From Lysobacterales bacterium (lineage in GTDB: Bacteria; Pseudomonadota; Gammaproteobacteria; Xanthomonadales; SZUA-36), in the NCBI GenBank assembly GCA_021648045.1, contig JAKITM010000002.1, forward strand, positions 27,200 to 91,199: DNA of 64,000 nt, given 5' to 3'. Positions 36,760-44,731 of the stretch are shown here, piece after piece; position 1 is the first letter of the stretch, and every line of letters begins with the position of its first letter. The notes under the pieces are model-generated. The model did no database searches. It was not told the origin of the DNA and saw only the letters and a program-made list of their open reading frames with translations. Both the position numbers and the translations under genes were made by a program.

Positions 36760-37105
36760 ATGAGCTATAAACAGCTGACCGATACCAGATTTATGAGATA
36801 AAAACTGCAGGACATACATAAAAAGGGATAGCAAAACTGGTCAATAATAAGACCATCGACTATTTCCGTGAGCTTTGGCGTAATCTGAGGCAGCGCGGTT
36901 ATCGCCTCGTCCAGACGCACAAAATGGCAACCGAGAGACGGGAGTTAGCGTATAAGGCCAAGAAAGTTGACTCACAAATCCGTGGTTGGATTAAGCAGTT
37001 AATTTTGTTATGGATCGGCTGAACAACCGCCCAAGAAAAACACGGGGCTGTGAATCACCAAATGAATTGTTTATGGGGCTGCAGGTTGATTTACTTGCGG
37101 TATAA
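36760..37105 (+). pseudogene. IS30-family transposase, internally deleted and frameshifted
   Basis: The start MSYKQLT is followed, through two frame changes, by AGHT...KKIAKLVNN, FRELWRNLRQRGYRLVQTHKMATERR and AYKAKKVDSQI, the helix-turn-helix part of IS30 transposases. The sequence then jumps to the C terminus LNNRPRKTRGCESPNELFMG and a stop. The catalytic core is missing, so it is a dead remnant. Confidence 0.8.
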
Positions 37106-37131
37106 TTAAATTGCACTTATTACTTGAATCC

Positions 37132-37239
37132 AAGAACTATACACAACTGAACGAGAGTGAAAGGCACCATGTTTATGCTATGAAAATTGCAGGATACACA
37201 CACAAAAAAATAGCCCGACTTGTCAACAAAAGTCCATCA
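37132..37239 (+). pseudogene. Second IS30 transposase N-terminal fragment
   Basis: NYTQLNESERHHVYAMKIAG and THKKIARLVNKSPS are the first residues of an IS30-type transposase. The frame leaves the homology at SPSA and stops. TTGCACTTATTACTTGAATC just before it (37111-37130) looks like an element end. The sulfotransferase gene at 37259 begins 20 bases after the break. Confidence 0.8.
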
Positions 37240-37258
37240 GCTGGTTGGGCTAACTGAA

Positions 37259-38248
37259 ATGGATACATTTGTCTTTGGGGTTGGTTGCTCTGGAACAACC
37301 ATGGTCTACAGTTTATTGCAGACAGTTTATGCAAGGCTATACGGCGAAAATTATATTTCCAGTTATGAACCTTTTATCTGGGATAGGGAAAAATTTAATT
37401 GCCCCTATCAAAAAGCGACCAAATACTTTGGTAGGACTAGTTCATTATCAATTGAGGGAATCTATAATCATGTAAAAACCGCGTTGTTTATCAATTCTAC
37501 GGGCAAAGAAGGTTATATCAATAATGAGTTTTTCCGGTATTTTTCGGCAACTCAAAGAGCATCAAGGCCACATCTGGCAAAGTTTATCCGAGCCAATGGG
37601 CGCATGTCCGTTTTTCGCGCATTAAACCCTGAAGCAAAGATGTTGCTTATCATTCGCAACCCGATAGACAATATCAATTGTGCAAAATATAAATTTTCTT
37701 TTTATGGAACTGACTTTCACCCTTCTGATTATCCCCGTTTTTGCGAGCAATTAGGTGCTAACAATAAGTTAATATTAGATAAAGAAAAGTCACAGTGGGC
37801 ACAAAGACAAGCGGAGTACTGTCACCAAATGAACACTGCAGCGGTAGAATTTGCAAGCGTTGATGGTAATACAAAAATTATAGAATATGATTGTTTTATC
37901 CAAGATAAGGCCACTGCAGTAATTGAAGTATGTGATTTTCTTGGTGTTGTACATAGGCTTGGGTTAACTGAACAATTGGGTCGTTCTACTGGTCCAATGA
38001 CAGGGTCAATAACCTTAAGTCAGCCTGAATATGAAGCGATATTGCCATATGATCTTCTGTACACTAGGATTACAGAAAGAGCTGGCGTTATTAGGGGGTT
38101 GAGTACAAAAGATATACGGAATCACTACGGTGGTAATTGTGCAAATGATGATCTGGACCCGGAGCACATGGAGTCGACTACAAATCGTCTGCGAAAGTTT
38201 ATAAGGTTCCAAAAGAGCAAGTTGAGGAAATTTGAGAATGATGTGTAA
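37259..38248 (+). CDS. Sulfotransferase family protein
   Basis: A 329-residue PAPS-dependent sulfotransferase-like protein. FVFGVGCSGTTMVYSLLQ at the N terminus is the 5'-phosphosulfate loop (GxxxSGTT). MLLIIRNPIDNINCAKYKF is the 3'-phosphate region (Arg-Asn-Pro) and KIIEYDCFIQDKATAVIEVCDFLG the late helix. I take ATG 37259, right before the loop; an upstream TTG frame would be made of IS30 sequence. No good ribosome site is visible there, so the IS insertion may have removed the native 5' end or promoter. Confidence 0.8.
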   Translation: MDTFVFGVGCSGTTMVYSLLQTVYARLYGENYISSYEPFIWDREKFNCPYQKATKYFGRTSSLSIEGIYNHVKTALFINSTGKEGYINNEFFRYFSATQRASRPHLAKFIRANGRMSVFRALNPEAKMLLIIRNPIDNINCAKYKFSFYGTDFHPSDYPRFCEQLGANNKLILDKEKSQWAQRQAEYCHQMNTAAVEFASVDGNTKIIEYDCFIQDKATAVIEVCDFLGVVHRLGLTEQLGRSTGPMTGSITLSQPEYEAILPYDLLYTRITERAGVIRGLSTKDIRNHYGGNCANDDLDPEHMESTTNRLRKFIRFQKSKLRKFENDV

Positions 38249-38430
38249 TAGCTATAGCTTCAGGCCGCAAGAGAGAATCGACTTTTCTGGGAAGAATGTA
38301 AACATTCCATCGGTCCTGCTTGGGAGCGTAGGATATGGAAGTTTCAAGCCTGTGTTTGCTATTAAATCAGGGAGGCAGTCCACGTGAGCGACACCAGAGG
38401 AGCAAGACTTCTTATAATGATAAAATCAGG

Positions 38431-39234
38431 ATGAAAAATTTAATTATTACCGGCATACCTCGCTCAGGAACTACCTTGACAACTGCCATTGTGGATAGTT
38501 ATGAAAATACTGTGGGTATCAGTGAGCCAGTCTGGCAAGCGAAGTGGAGCCGTGAAATGACTGATCGTGAGGCCTATGTTCAGTGCCTGGTCAAGGATTT
38601 CTCAGACATTCGCGATAAAGTAGTTAACGGCGGCAGCATCCAAGATCGGCGTAATCCAGCAGGCCTTGTTAATACCAATTATTATAGGGGCATTGATAAT
38701 GCCGGGCCTGGTGATCCGCGAGATTTAGAATCGTTTTCCTGGGAAGGTATGAATTCCGATTTCATCCTGGCAATGAAACATAATGCGCATTACACTTGCG
38801 TGTTGCCGGATTTGCTTGAACAGACCAATTTTTCTGTCTTAGCTGTCATCCGCCACCCGGTACCTACGATTTTATCTTGGCGTGCATTGAATATTCCAAT
38901 CAGTCGTGGCACAATGCCTGCCGCAGAGCAGTTCTGGCCGGAAGTCGCTGAGATTAGGCAGCGGACTGATGACCTTTTAAGAATACAAGTGGAGTTATAT
39001 GGCCTATTCTGTATGCGTTATCAGTTGTTGAGAGAAAAAATTCAGCTTATACGCTACGAACAATTGATACGCAACCCTGCGCTGCTGAGTGAGTACTTGG
39101 GTCGTAATTACATGGGTGGAATCGAAATCAAACCACGGAACTGGCGTGGTGAGCACTCGCAGCTAGAAATACAAGAAGTTCAGAAGTATCTAAAACAGTA
39201 TTGTCCTATCGCGTTTGAATATTATCCAGATTAG
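38431..39234 (+). CDS. Sulfotransferase family protein
   Basis: A 267-residue protein starting MKNLIITGIPRSGTTLTTAIVDSYE, whose GIPRSGTT is the PAPS 5'-loop at the very N terminus, hence ATG at 38431 (CAGG just before). FSVLAVIRHPVPTILSWRALN carries the 3'-phosphate Arg/Ser-type motif and IQLIRYEQLIRNPALLSEYLG the final motif. It follows the previous sulfotransferase by about 180 bases. Acceptor not known. Confidence 0.85.
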   Translation: MKNLIITGIPRSGTTLTTAIVDSYENTVGISEPVWQAKWSREMTDREAYVQCLVKDFSDIRDKVVNGGSIQDRRNPAGLVNTNYYRGIDNAGPGDPRDLESFSWEGMNSDFILAMKHNAHYTCVLPDLLEQTNFSVLAVIRHPVPTILSWRALNIPISRGTMPAAEQFWPEVAEIRQRTDDLLRIQVELYGLFCMRYQLLREKIQLIRYEQLIRNPALLSEYLGRNYMGGIEIKPRNWRGEHSQLEIQEVQKYLKQYCPIAFEYYPD

Positions 39235-39493
39235 AGTTGGGGGCAATATGATATTTTGGCTGATTAGGACTATTTGCTCTGATCAAATTTTACGTTTCGT
39301 TAAAGTTAGTATTATTGGGTCAGCTTCAAGGGGGGGGCGATAAGTACATGAAGCCTGTCTTCAGTTATTTGTTGATTAAATGAAGATAGAAATTATATTA
39401 ATCACCACATCCTGCTAAAAAGAGCATCTATGCTAGCTAGTCACAGAAAAAATTTATTTACACAAAGACGGCAAAGACAGCTGGAGCATCAGT

Positions 39494-39606
39494 AGAGTCA
39501 TATAATACAATTACATGAGTTTTATGACCATAATTCAATACAATTAGTAAAAAATCTTTACAAGTTCGAGTTGGAATATTTTGGATACTCGGCGCCAAAT
39601 AAATAA
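39494..39606 (+). pseudogene. Sulfotransferase C-terminal relic
   Basis: Open frame between stops reading HEFYDHNSIQLVKNLYKFEL then EYFGYSAPNK, the common C terminus of sulfotransferase family proteins (helix with Y..D, then FGY). Nothing upstream continues it. Confidence 0.6.
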
Positions 39607-39630
39607 TCCATTGAAGCTGTTGAGAAATCA

Positions 39631-39675
39631 GGTGTTCAAATAAAACCGGAATCGGTGTTCAAATTAATCGGAATA
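39631..39675. mobile_element. IS21-like end repeats
   Basis: GGTGTTCAAATAAAACCGGA then GGTGTTCAAATTAATCGGAA, two imperfect tandem copies spaced 23 bases, as in the ends of IS21-family elements. No transposase nearby. Confidence 0.5.
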
Positions 39676-39752
39676 CGCAAAAGGCTAGTATTCAGTTTTA
39701 ATAGGTTTTCATCTAAAGATTACTTGGTTAAAAACCAGTTGAGGGCACTTCA

Positions 39753-41321
39753 GTGGAACAAGAACGAGAATATCCGATTTTAAGTAACTCAGTGGGAACG
39801 CCGAAAATGCCCATCAGCTTCGTGGTGGTCATCTATTCGGATGAATATCTCTATAACTTTTCCAAGTCTGAATGTGTGGTAAACCCAATCAATGAAGTAA
39901 TTGAAGTAAACAATGTCGCCAACCTGTATTTTAATAATTTATCCCAGGCCATCATTCATGGCCTTCAACATGCCCGGCATGAACTAATCGCCGTAGTACA
40001 TGAAGATGTATTGCTGATAAAAGGCTGGCAAGCGCAATTCGAGCAGTCTTTGGCCAAACTGGAGGTAGATGATGCTCAATGGGCTATGGTGGGTGCTGTG
40101 GGTCGGTTGCCGGAAGGCATAGTACGGGGCCACTGGAGCGACCCTTACCGATACAAGAATACTTTTGCCGAGGGTAAGCCCTATTGCGAAGTTGATGAGC
40201 TTGACGAACAGTTAATGATCTTTCATAAATCAAGGCTTCCAGATTTTGATAAAAATTTTCCAGGAATACATCATATTGGCCGAGAGTTAGCCCTCGGAAT
40301 GCGTAATTCAGACTTGAAGACCTATGCCATTGATGCACCCACCATACACAAATATGCCGATGAAAAAGGTAGGCTGATTTTAAACGATCAAGCCTCCAAA
40401 AAAATCGTTGACCGCCGGAGCCTCACTTACTTAGCTGATAAGGCCTGCTGTGACAATTACCTCGCCCATAAATGGCCCCAGTTTACGCATATTTATAAGC
40501 ACCAAGATGAGTTTGACATTCCCTTTAACGATTTAGGTAAACTGGCTCAGTTAGATCGGCCAATTATCCTCCTGTCCAGGGGCGGTTCGGGGTCCCGTTT
40601 GATCAGCAATATGGCTGAAGATGCAGGAGTGTTTTTGGGGAACGAGATCAGTGTATCCGGTGATTCGATGGAATTGGTGCTGCCATTTTATCGATCAATT
40701 ACAGAGAAATACCGATGTTCGGCCAGCTGGCAGAAGAATCAACGAGTTCCCAGAATTCGGGCAGCTGCCGCTAAAATGATGCAGGCTCTGGATGAGAATC
40801 TACCCTGGGGCTTCAAGTTGCCCGAAAACCTTTTGTTACTTCCTGAGTTGATGTCTGCATTCCCAGAGGCAAGCTACATTTGTTTAATTCGCGATCCGTT
40901 GAGTATTTGTTTGCGCCGGACTCATATGACGGCCAGACTGGATAACCATATTGGGCGCATCGCTTTACCAGAAGCTTATGATTACCTTAAACGGGATCGG
41001 TCCCGAATATTGGAGGACAGCCCCGCGGAGCATATGGCCTACACCACAGTACATCAACTGCAACTGCTTCAAAAATCCGAGTGTTTTCGGAATGATGATA
41101 ACTCTCTTATCTTGCGCTTCGAAGACATTATCCACCAGCCACGGCAAGCAATGGATACACTGTGCATGTGGCTTGGTCGGAAACCAGAAAAGCATCGCGT
41201 GGCTGATCGCGTGAGTGTTAGTCGGGCGCTTAATCCACAGGAGGTGTATCCCGATCAAGTAGTTAGCAAAGTTAAGGATATACTGAGCGAGGTAAGAAAA
41301 GACTTAGGGTACTTAGAATAA
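39753..41321 (+). CDS. Fusion: StrF-like glycosyltransferase domain + sulfotransferase domain
   Basis: A 522-residue two-domain protein. Residues about 20-210 resemble StrF-like GT-A transferases: FVVVIYSDEYL, EVIEVNNVANLYFNNLSQAI, ELIAVVHEDVLLIKGW (acidic motif) and WAMVGAVGR. From about 265 a sulfotransferase domain begins with ILLSRGGSGSRLISNMAEDAG (5'-loop), then CLIRDPLSICLRRTH and ILRFEDIIHQPRQAMDTLCMWLG. Start is GTG 39753 with GAGGG upstream. Both catalytic functions in one chain suggest a sugar that is transferred and sulfated by the same enzyme, an inference. Both domains look intact. Confidence 0.75.
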   Translation: MEQEREYPILSNSVGTPKMPISFVVVIYSDEYLYNFSKSECVVNPINEVIEVNNVANLYFNNLSQAIIHGLQHARHELIAVVHEDVLLIKGWQAQFEQSLAKLEVDDAQWAMVGAVGRLPEGIVRGHWSDPYRYKNTFAEGKPYCEVDELDEQLMIFHKSRLPDFDKNFPGIHHIGRELALGMRNSDLKTYAIDAPTIHKYADEKGRLILNDQASKKIVDRRSLTYLADKACCDNYLAHKWPQFTHIYKHQDEFDIPFNDLGKLAQLDRPIILLSRGGSGSRLISNMAEDAGVFLGNEISVSGDSMELVLPFYRSITEKYRCSASWQKNQRVPRIRAAAAKMMQALDENLPWGFKLPENLLLLPELMSAFPEASYICLIRDPLSICLRRTHMTARLDNHIGRIALPEAYDYLKRDRSRILEDSPAEHMAYTTVHQLQLLQKSECFRNDDNSLILRFEDIIHQPRQAMDTLCMWLGRKPEKHRVADRVSVSRALNPQEVYPDQVVSKVKDILSEVRKDLGYLE

Positions 41322-41514
41322 CCGAAAGCTATTACCGGCGAATACAAAACAGTGACCGCAAATGATAATCTTCGCTTATGCATGGCTGTGGCGGCCTCCG
41401 CTATGTAGGTAATTTTATCGATAGATAGTCCTATAAACGACCGCTTTTTGAGGCTGCTGTTTGTGTTATGATCACCGCGGTTTATTGTTTTTATCAGCAA
41501 ATAAGTAGATTGTT

Positions 41515-42246
41515 ATGAGTAAAAAACGTGCAATTATTTTTCTCGCTTGGGGTGAGCATTTCGTCAAAGAAGTAGAGGAATGCGTAGTCGAAAGCGGCTT
41601 GTCCCATTATCCGATTTACCTGATCACTGATGAAGAAACCCCGGTCAACTTCACATTTGATCAGCTTTACATAACGCGTGTTAATTTTGAATTGGATGGT
41701 AAAGTACGCAAGTGTGAGCTCGCAAATCACCTGCCTGAGGGTTATGATTCACTGCTGTTTCTGGATGTTGACACCCGGGTGATCGGTGATATTGAACTCG
41801 GTTTTGAAAAGGCTGAATTACATGGTATTGCCATGGCTCAGGCGACGCTATATAGCCTGGGTGCTTTTCGAAACTTTCGGACCATTATGGAGCAGGAGGG
41901 AATCAAGTCTCAAGGACAATTGCTCTACAACTCCGGTGTGGTTTTTATGCAGTTGAGCGATGAGGTAAATGCGGTTTTTCGAATGTCAGAACAGCTGTCC
42001 AGAAAATATCCCGATGCGCCATGGGGTGACCAAACCTATTTAACCTTAGCTATGGAAATACTGAATTTTAATCCCTATACCTTATCCACTGCTTTTAATC
42101 ATAGAGCCTTTGGCGAATATATCAGTGGTCGAGTACGGATTTGGCATTCATATAAGAAAATTCCTGATAATGTCAATGATGATTTACACTTAACATTTCG
42201 ACGTTATGAGCATGGAAAAATCGTACGAGCTGTTGTGACCAAGTAG
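41515..42246 (+). CDS. Glycosyltransferase, GT8-like fold
   Basis: A 243-residue protein with a nucleotide-diphospho-sugar transferase pattern: KRAIIFLAWGEHFVKEVEEC at the N terminus, DSLLFLDVDTRVIGDIE giving the DXD motif at Asp84/Asp86, YNSGVVFMQ and WGDQTYLTLAMEI, which are typical of GT8-type/glycogenin-like enzymes. Start ATG 41515 (upstream sequence AAGTAGATTGTT has no strong ribosome site). It converges with the sulfotransferase at 42256. Confidence 0.7.
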   Translation: MSKKRAIIFLAWGEHFVKEVEECVVESGLSHYPIYLITDEETPVNFTFDQLYITRVNFELDGKVRKCELANHLPEGYDSLLFLDVDTRVIGDIELGFEKAELHGIAMAQATLYSLGAFRNFRTIMEQEGIKSQGQLLYNSGVVFMQLSDEVNAVFRMSEQLSRKYPDAPWGDQTYLTLAMEILNFNPYTLSTAFNHRAFGEYISGRVRIWHSYKKIPDNVNDDLHLTFRRYEHGKIVRAVVTK

Positions 42247-42255
42247 TTTCCCACA

Positions 42256-43104
42256 TCAATCGAACTGTTCGGTATATCCCTGCTCCAGCAGAAACTCTGC
42301 GGTAATATCCCAGACATCCTGGATTTGTTGTCGATCCAAATCATTCGCCCACCGCGTAACCGAGGCTTTATCGATAGAACGGTTGCGATCCGTCTTTCCA
42401 GGGCCGAGCCCCTGAAAAACATCGGTATGGCTCAGGCAAAGTGGATTATCCGGTAAGCCGCAATGTTTTACTAACAGACTAACCACCGCCTCCGTGTTTG
42501 CAACCAAATCCTCATACTTTAATGACATCACATCAAGTCCGGCTTGGCGGAAACGGTCGGCCAGCGACATTTTAGTTAGTGCGATAAGCGCCATCTTTTT
42601 ATGTCGAGGGGTAGATGGGTCAGATAGTACTCGGATATATTCAACGAAATCCCGGCAGATGTGCGGCGCGGTCTGCATCAACCGCAGTTGGTTTTCCACC
42701 ATTGGAATATGGCTTAGTCGCTGCATGGAAGCGACAACTCCGCGAATATCACGGACTAGGTAAACAATTCGCGCAGCGGGAAAAGCCGAAGCAATGGCCT
42801 CATCGGAGTAAGTGGCGTTTGGTGCTTTCAGTACGATATGGCTGATTTTTGGGCTTAGCTTGCCTACCACGCTGGCCCGTTCTTCAGGTTTCCAATATTT
42901 CCGTCTCGCCAGCGCGCAACATGCTTCGAATGCCGTTCGAGTAGTCTCGTAGTTGTCTACAAGGGCGGCATTCAGCCACTCGTAGAGGTGATCTTCTTCA
43001 TCGATCAGCAGAACATTAGGGTGTGCTCCCAATATTTGTCCCGCCAGTGTTGTTCCGGAGCGTTGAGAACCGACAATGAAAATAAAAGTGAGGAAATTGC
43101 TCAT
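42256..43104 (-). CDS. Sulfotransferase family protein
   Basis: A 282-residue protein from ATG 43104. FIFIVGSQRSGTTLAGQILGAHP has the 5'-loop (QRSGTT), RIVYLVRDIRGVVASMQRLSH the 3'-phosphate motif with Arg and Ser, and MSLKYEDLVANTEAVVSLLVKHC the late YEDL helix. The longer frame to 43134 overlaps the next gene, so the shorter start with 7 bases spacing is preferred. It is a Sulfotransfer_1/3-like enzyme; acceptor unknown. Shares a transcript with the gene upstream at 43112. Confidence 0.87.
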   Translation of the reverse strand: MSNFLTFIFIVGSQRSGTTLAGQILGAHPNVLLIDEEDHLYEWLNAALVDNYETTRTAFEACCALARRKYWKPEERASVVGKLSPKISHIVLKAPNATYSDEAIASAFPAARIVYLVRDIRGVVASMQRLSHIPMVENQLRLMQTAPHICRDFVEYIRVLSDPSTPRHKKMALIALTKMSLADRFRQAGLDVMSLKYEDLVANTEAVVSLLVKHCGLPDNPLCLSHTDVFQGLGPGKTDRNRSIDKASVTRWANDLDRQQIQDVWDITAEFLLEQGYTEQFD

Positions 43105-43111
43105 GTAAAGA

Positions 43112-43867
43112 TTATTCCAATATTTGGTAATCAAATCGCTGCATTAGGTCTTGGTCGATATGTTGATTAATAATGCCGATTGCTTCTTTGGATAAATGAT
43201 CACGCCATTCTTCATTACCGTAATAATGTTGATAATCAGCAAAGGTCCGATTCTCATTTTTTGTTGAGCGTTCAAAATTCACAAAACTTGAGGTTTTGCG
43301 TGGAATAGAAAACTGTCGGCTAAGCTGTCTGATGAAAGAGGATGGATCAGCCAATATAGTCTCTGCAGTTTGATTTAGCACATTCAAAGCACCCCCTGCG
43401 ATAGCAAGGTAAGCGCTATTTTTGATATTCCATAACTGCATAGGGTTTTCCAGTACTTTGGTGCAGCGATCCCGAGGAAATGTTTTCCATTCCATGCTGA
43501 GAAACTCTTCGAATTTATCAGGCCTAGAGAAATTCGTATTATAAGGTCGGCGATGCATGGAAAGTAGCCAGGAATAGGGGTTCTTGGTAATCGTAAGAAA
43601 TGCCAGCCGTGGCCCGACAACTGAAAATGACCGTAGATGTTCAACTGACATAACTTTACTGTGCTTCCAACCCAGATTTCGGTGATAGCTAAGAGCAAAA
43701 TACAAGTCGCGCAGCCATTGATTACCGGGTGCTTTTTTTTGTATATGCTTAAGGGCATCCGGAATCACACCCGGTAATTCCTGGACGGTTAAGTTTAATG
43801 CAATAATTTGGCTAACATAGTTAGTCATAGTATTGCGTTCACCATAAATTTTAATGGTTTGGTTCAT
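43112..43867 (-). CDS. Sulfotransferase-like protein with GERNTxTN loop
   Basis: A 251-residue protein. IKIYGERNTMTNYVSQII at the N terminus is the GERNTGTN type P-loop found in a distinct class of sulfotransferase-like proteins. FLTITKNPYSWLLSMHRRPY is the 3'-phosphate segment and SSFVNFERSTKN replaces the usual late motif. ATG 43867 is chosen; an ATG seven codons upstream is possible. Adjacent to and probably co-transcribed with the gene at 42256. Confidence 0.72.
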   Translation of the reverse strand: MNQTIKIYGERNTMTNYVSQIIALNLTVQELPGVIPDALKHIQKKAPGNQWLRDLYFALSYHRNLGWKHSKVMSVEHLRSFSVVGPRLAFLTITKNPYSWLLSMHRRPYNTNFSRPDKFEEFLSMEWKTFPRDRCTKVLENPMQLWNIKNSAYLAIAGGALNVLNQTAETILADPSSFIRQLSRQFSIPRKTSSFVNFERSTKNENRTFADYQHYYGNEEWRDHLSKEAIGIINQHIDQDLMQRFDYQILE

Positions 43868-43989
43868 TGTGTCTTTGCTAAGTTGCATACTTCTCGCCCG
43901 AAACTGTGTTGATTGAGTGTTGCTAGGGCAAAACGCCCTGCTTTTGTGCTCTCGATCGTAGGCACAGGGAAGCGAGCCTCCTTATTACA

Positions 43990-44191
43990 ATCTAAATGGT
44001 TACAGTTGTTGATCATCGGCTTTTTACTACCGCTCTGGCTATAGCCGTAGTTCTGGTGCATGACCTAGGTCATCAGATAGCCGCTTAACACCTAAAACCC
44101 AAATACTAACATAGACCCCGATAGATGGAATACCGGCCAGATGCAAGGCGACAACCAAAAGTGTTAGAAAAGTACGATAGGTTCCAAACAT
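43990..44191 (-). pseudogene. Acyltransferase-3 (OafA-like) N-terminal relic, frameshifted
   Basis: MFGTYRTFLTLLVVALHLAG begins an acyltransferase-3 protein. After GVYVSI the reading changes frame to VLSGYLMT..VMHQNYGYSQSG, the conserved second segment of the family, and then ends. The relic is directly preceded by an IS3-type fragment, which may have cut the promoter. Confidence 0.65.
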
Positions 44192-44213
44192 CGGTTATTG
44201 GTTCGTTTTTGTC

Positions 44214-44300
44214 TTATTCGCCGGATAACATAGTCATAACTCGACCAGAACCATACCATATTTGAACTATCTGCTCATCGGTAAATCTGTTCCTCTTCAT
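44214..44300 (-). mobile_element. IS3-family orfA start fragment
   Basis: MKRNRFTDEQI after GAGGAG is the common N terminus of IS3-family (IS407/IS51 group) OrfA proteins. Similarity ends within about 12 codons. Confidence 0.6.
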
Positions 44301-44653
44301 GTGGGTTCTCCTCAATTAGAAGAAAACCTATCATGCCTTTGGTCTAAAGTTTGGGGAGCACTCAACAAACAATAACAATTTCCCACAAGCTTATAGGGAA
44401 ATTTCCTACAGACAATTGAGCTAATATGCACTAGAGTTAAGTGAGAGGAATTCACAGGCCGTGACAGTAATTGAGTGTATGGCAAAGATATCATTTTGGC
44501 AAATTACTTTTTGATAGTAATATATTTTAATATAGGGGGGGTTATAAAAATTATTTTATTAGCGTTTATAGATTTATGTTTATAGATTTATAAGGTGTTG
44601 TATCCTATTTTGAAAGATGTAGGACACACAAAAATAGTAAGCATGTTGCTTAT

Positions 44654-44713
44654 TATAATTAACATATGCTGTTACAGCATTACAGCATTACAGCATTACA
44701 GCATTACAGCATT
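44654..44713 (+). promoter_or_regulatory. Perfect -10 box followed by five 8-bp tandem repeats
   Basis: TATAAT lies at 44654-44659. From 44674 to 44713 the unit ACAGCATT is repeated five times without change, and AGAGGA then ATG (44732) follow. An ATG at 44666 reads through the repeats in frame with the gene as LQHYSITALQ...; any change of copy number by one would shift that frame. The repeat is in the leader, so it could change leader structure or the upstream frame. No good -35 was found. Confidence 0.75.
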
Positions 44714-44731
44714 ACACAAAGAGGAAAGACT

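Larger units (their letters stand above)
39235..39752. other. Gap of about 500 bases with gene and IS debris
   Basis: Contains a sulfotransferase relic (39494-39606), an IS21-type end (39631-39675) and a run of eight G (39329-39336). No intact gene seen. Confidence 0.7.
43889..44731. other. Gap holding broken acyltransferase, IS3 piece and promoter with tandem repeat
   Basis: No intact gene. Separate entries describe the acyltransferase relic, the IS3 start and the 8-bp repeat. A run of seven G lies at 44536-44542. Confidence 0.7.

Noticed and set aside
43864..44061. 65-residue frame beginning MHQNYGYSQSG
   Set aside because: Its first part is the frameshifted tail of the acyltransferase relic; the rest has no recognised family and runs into the next gene's start.
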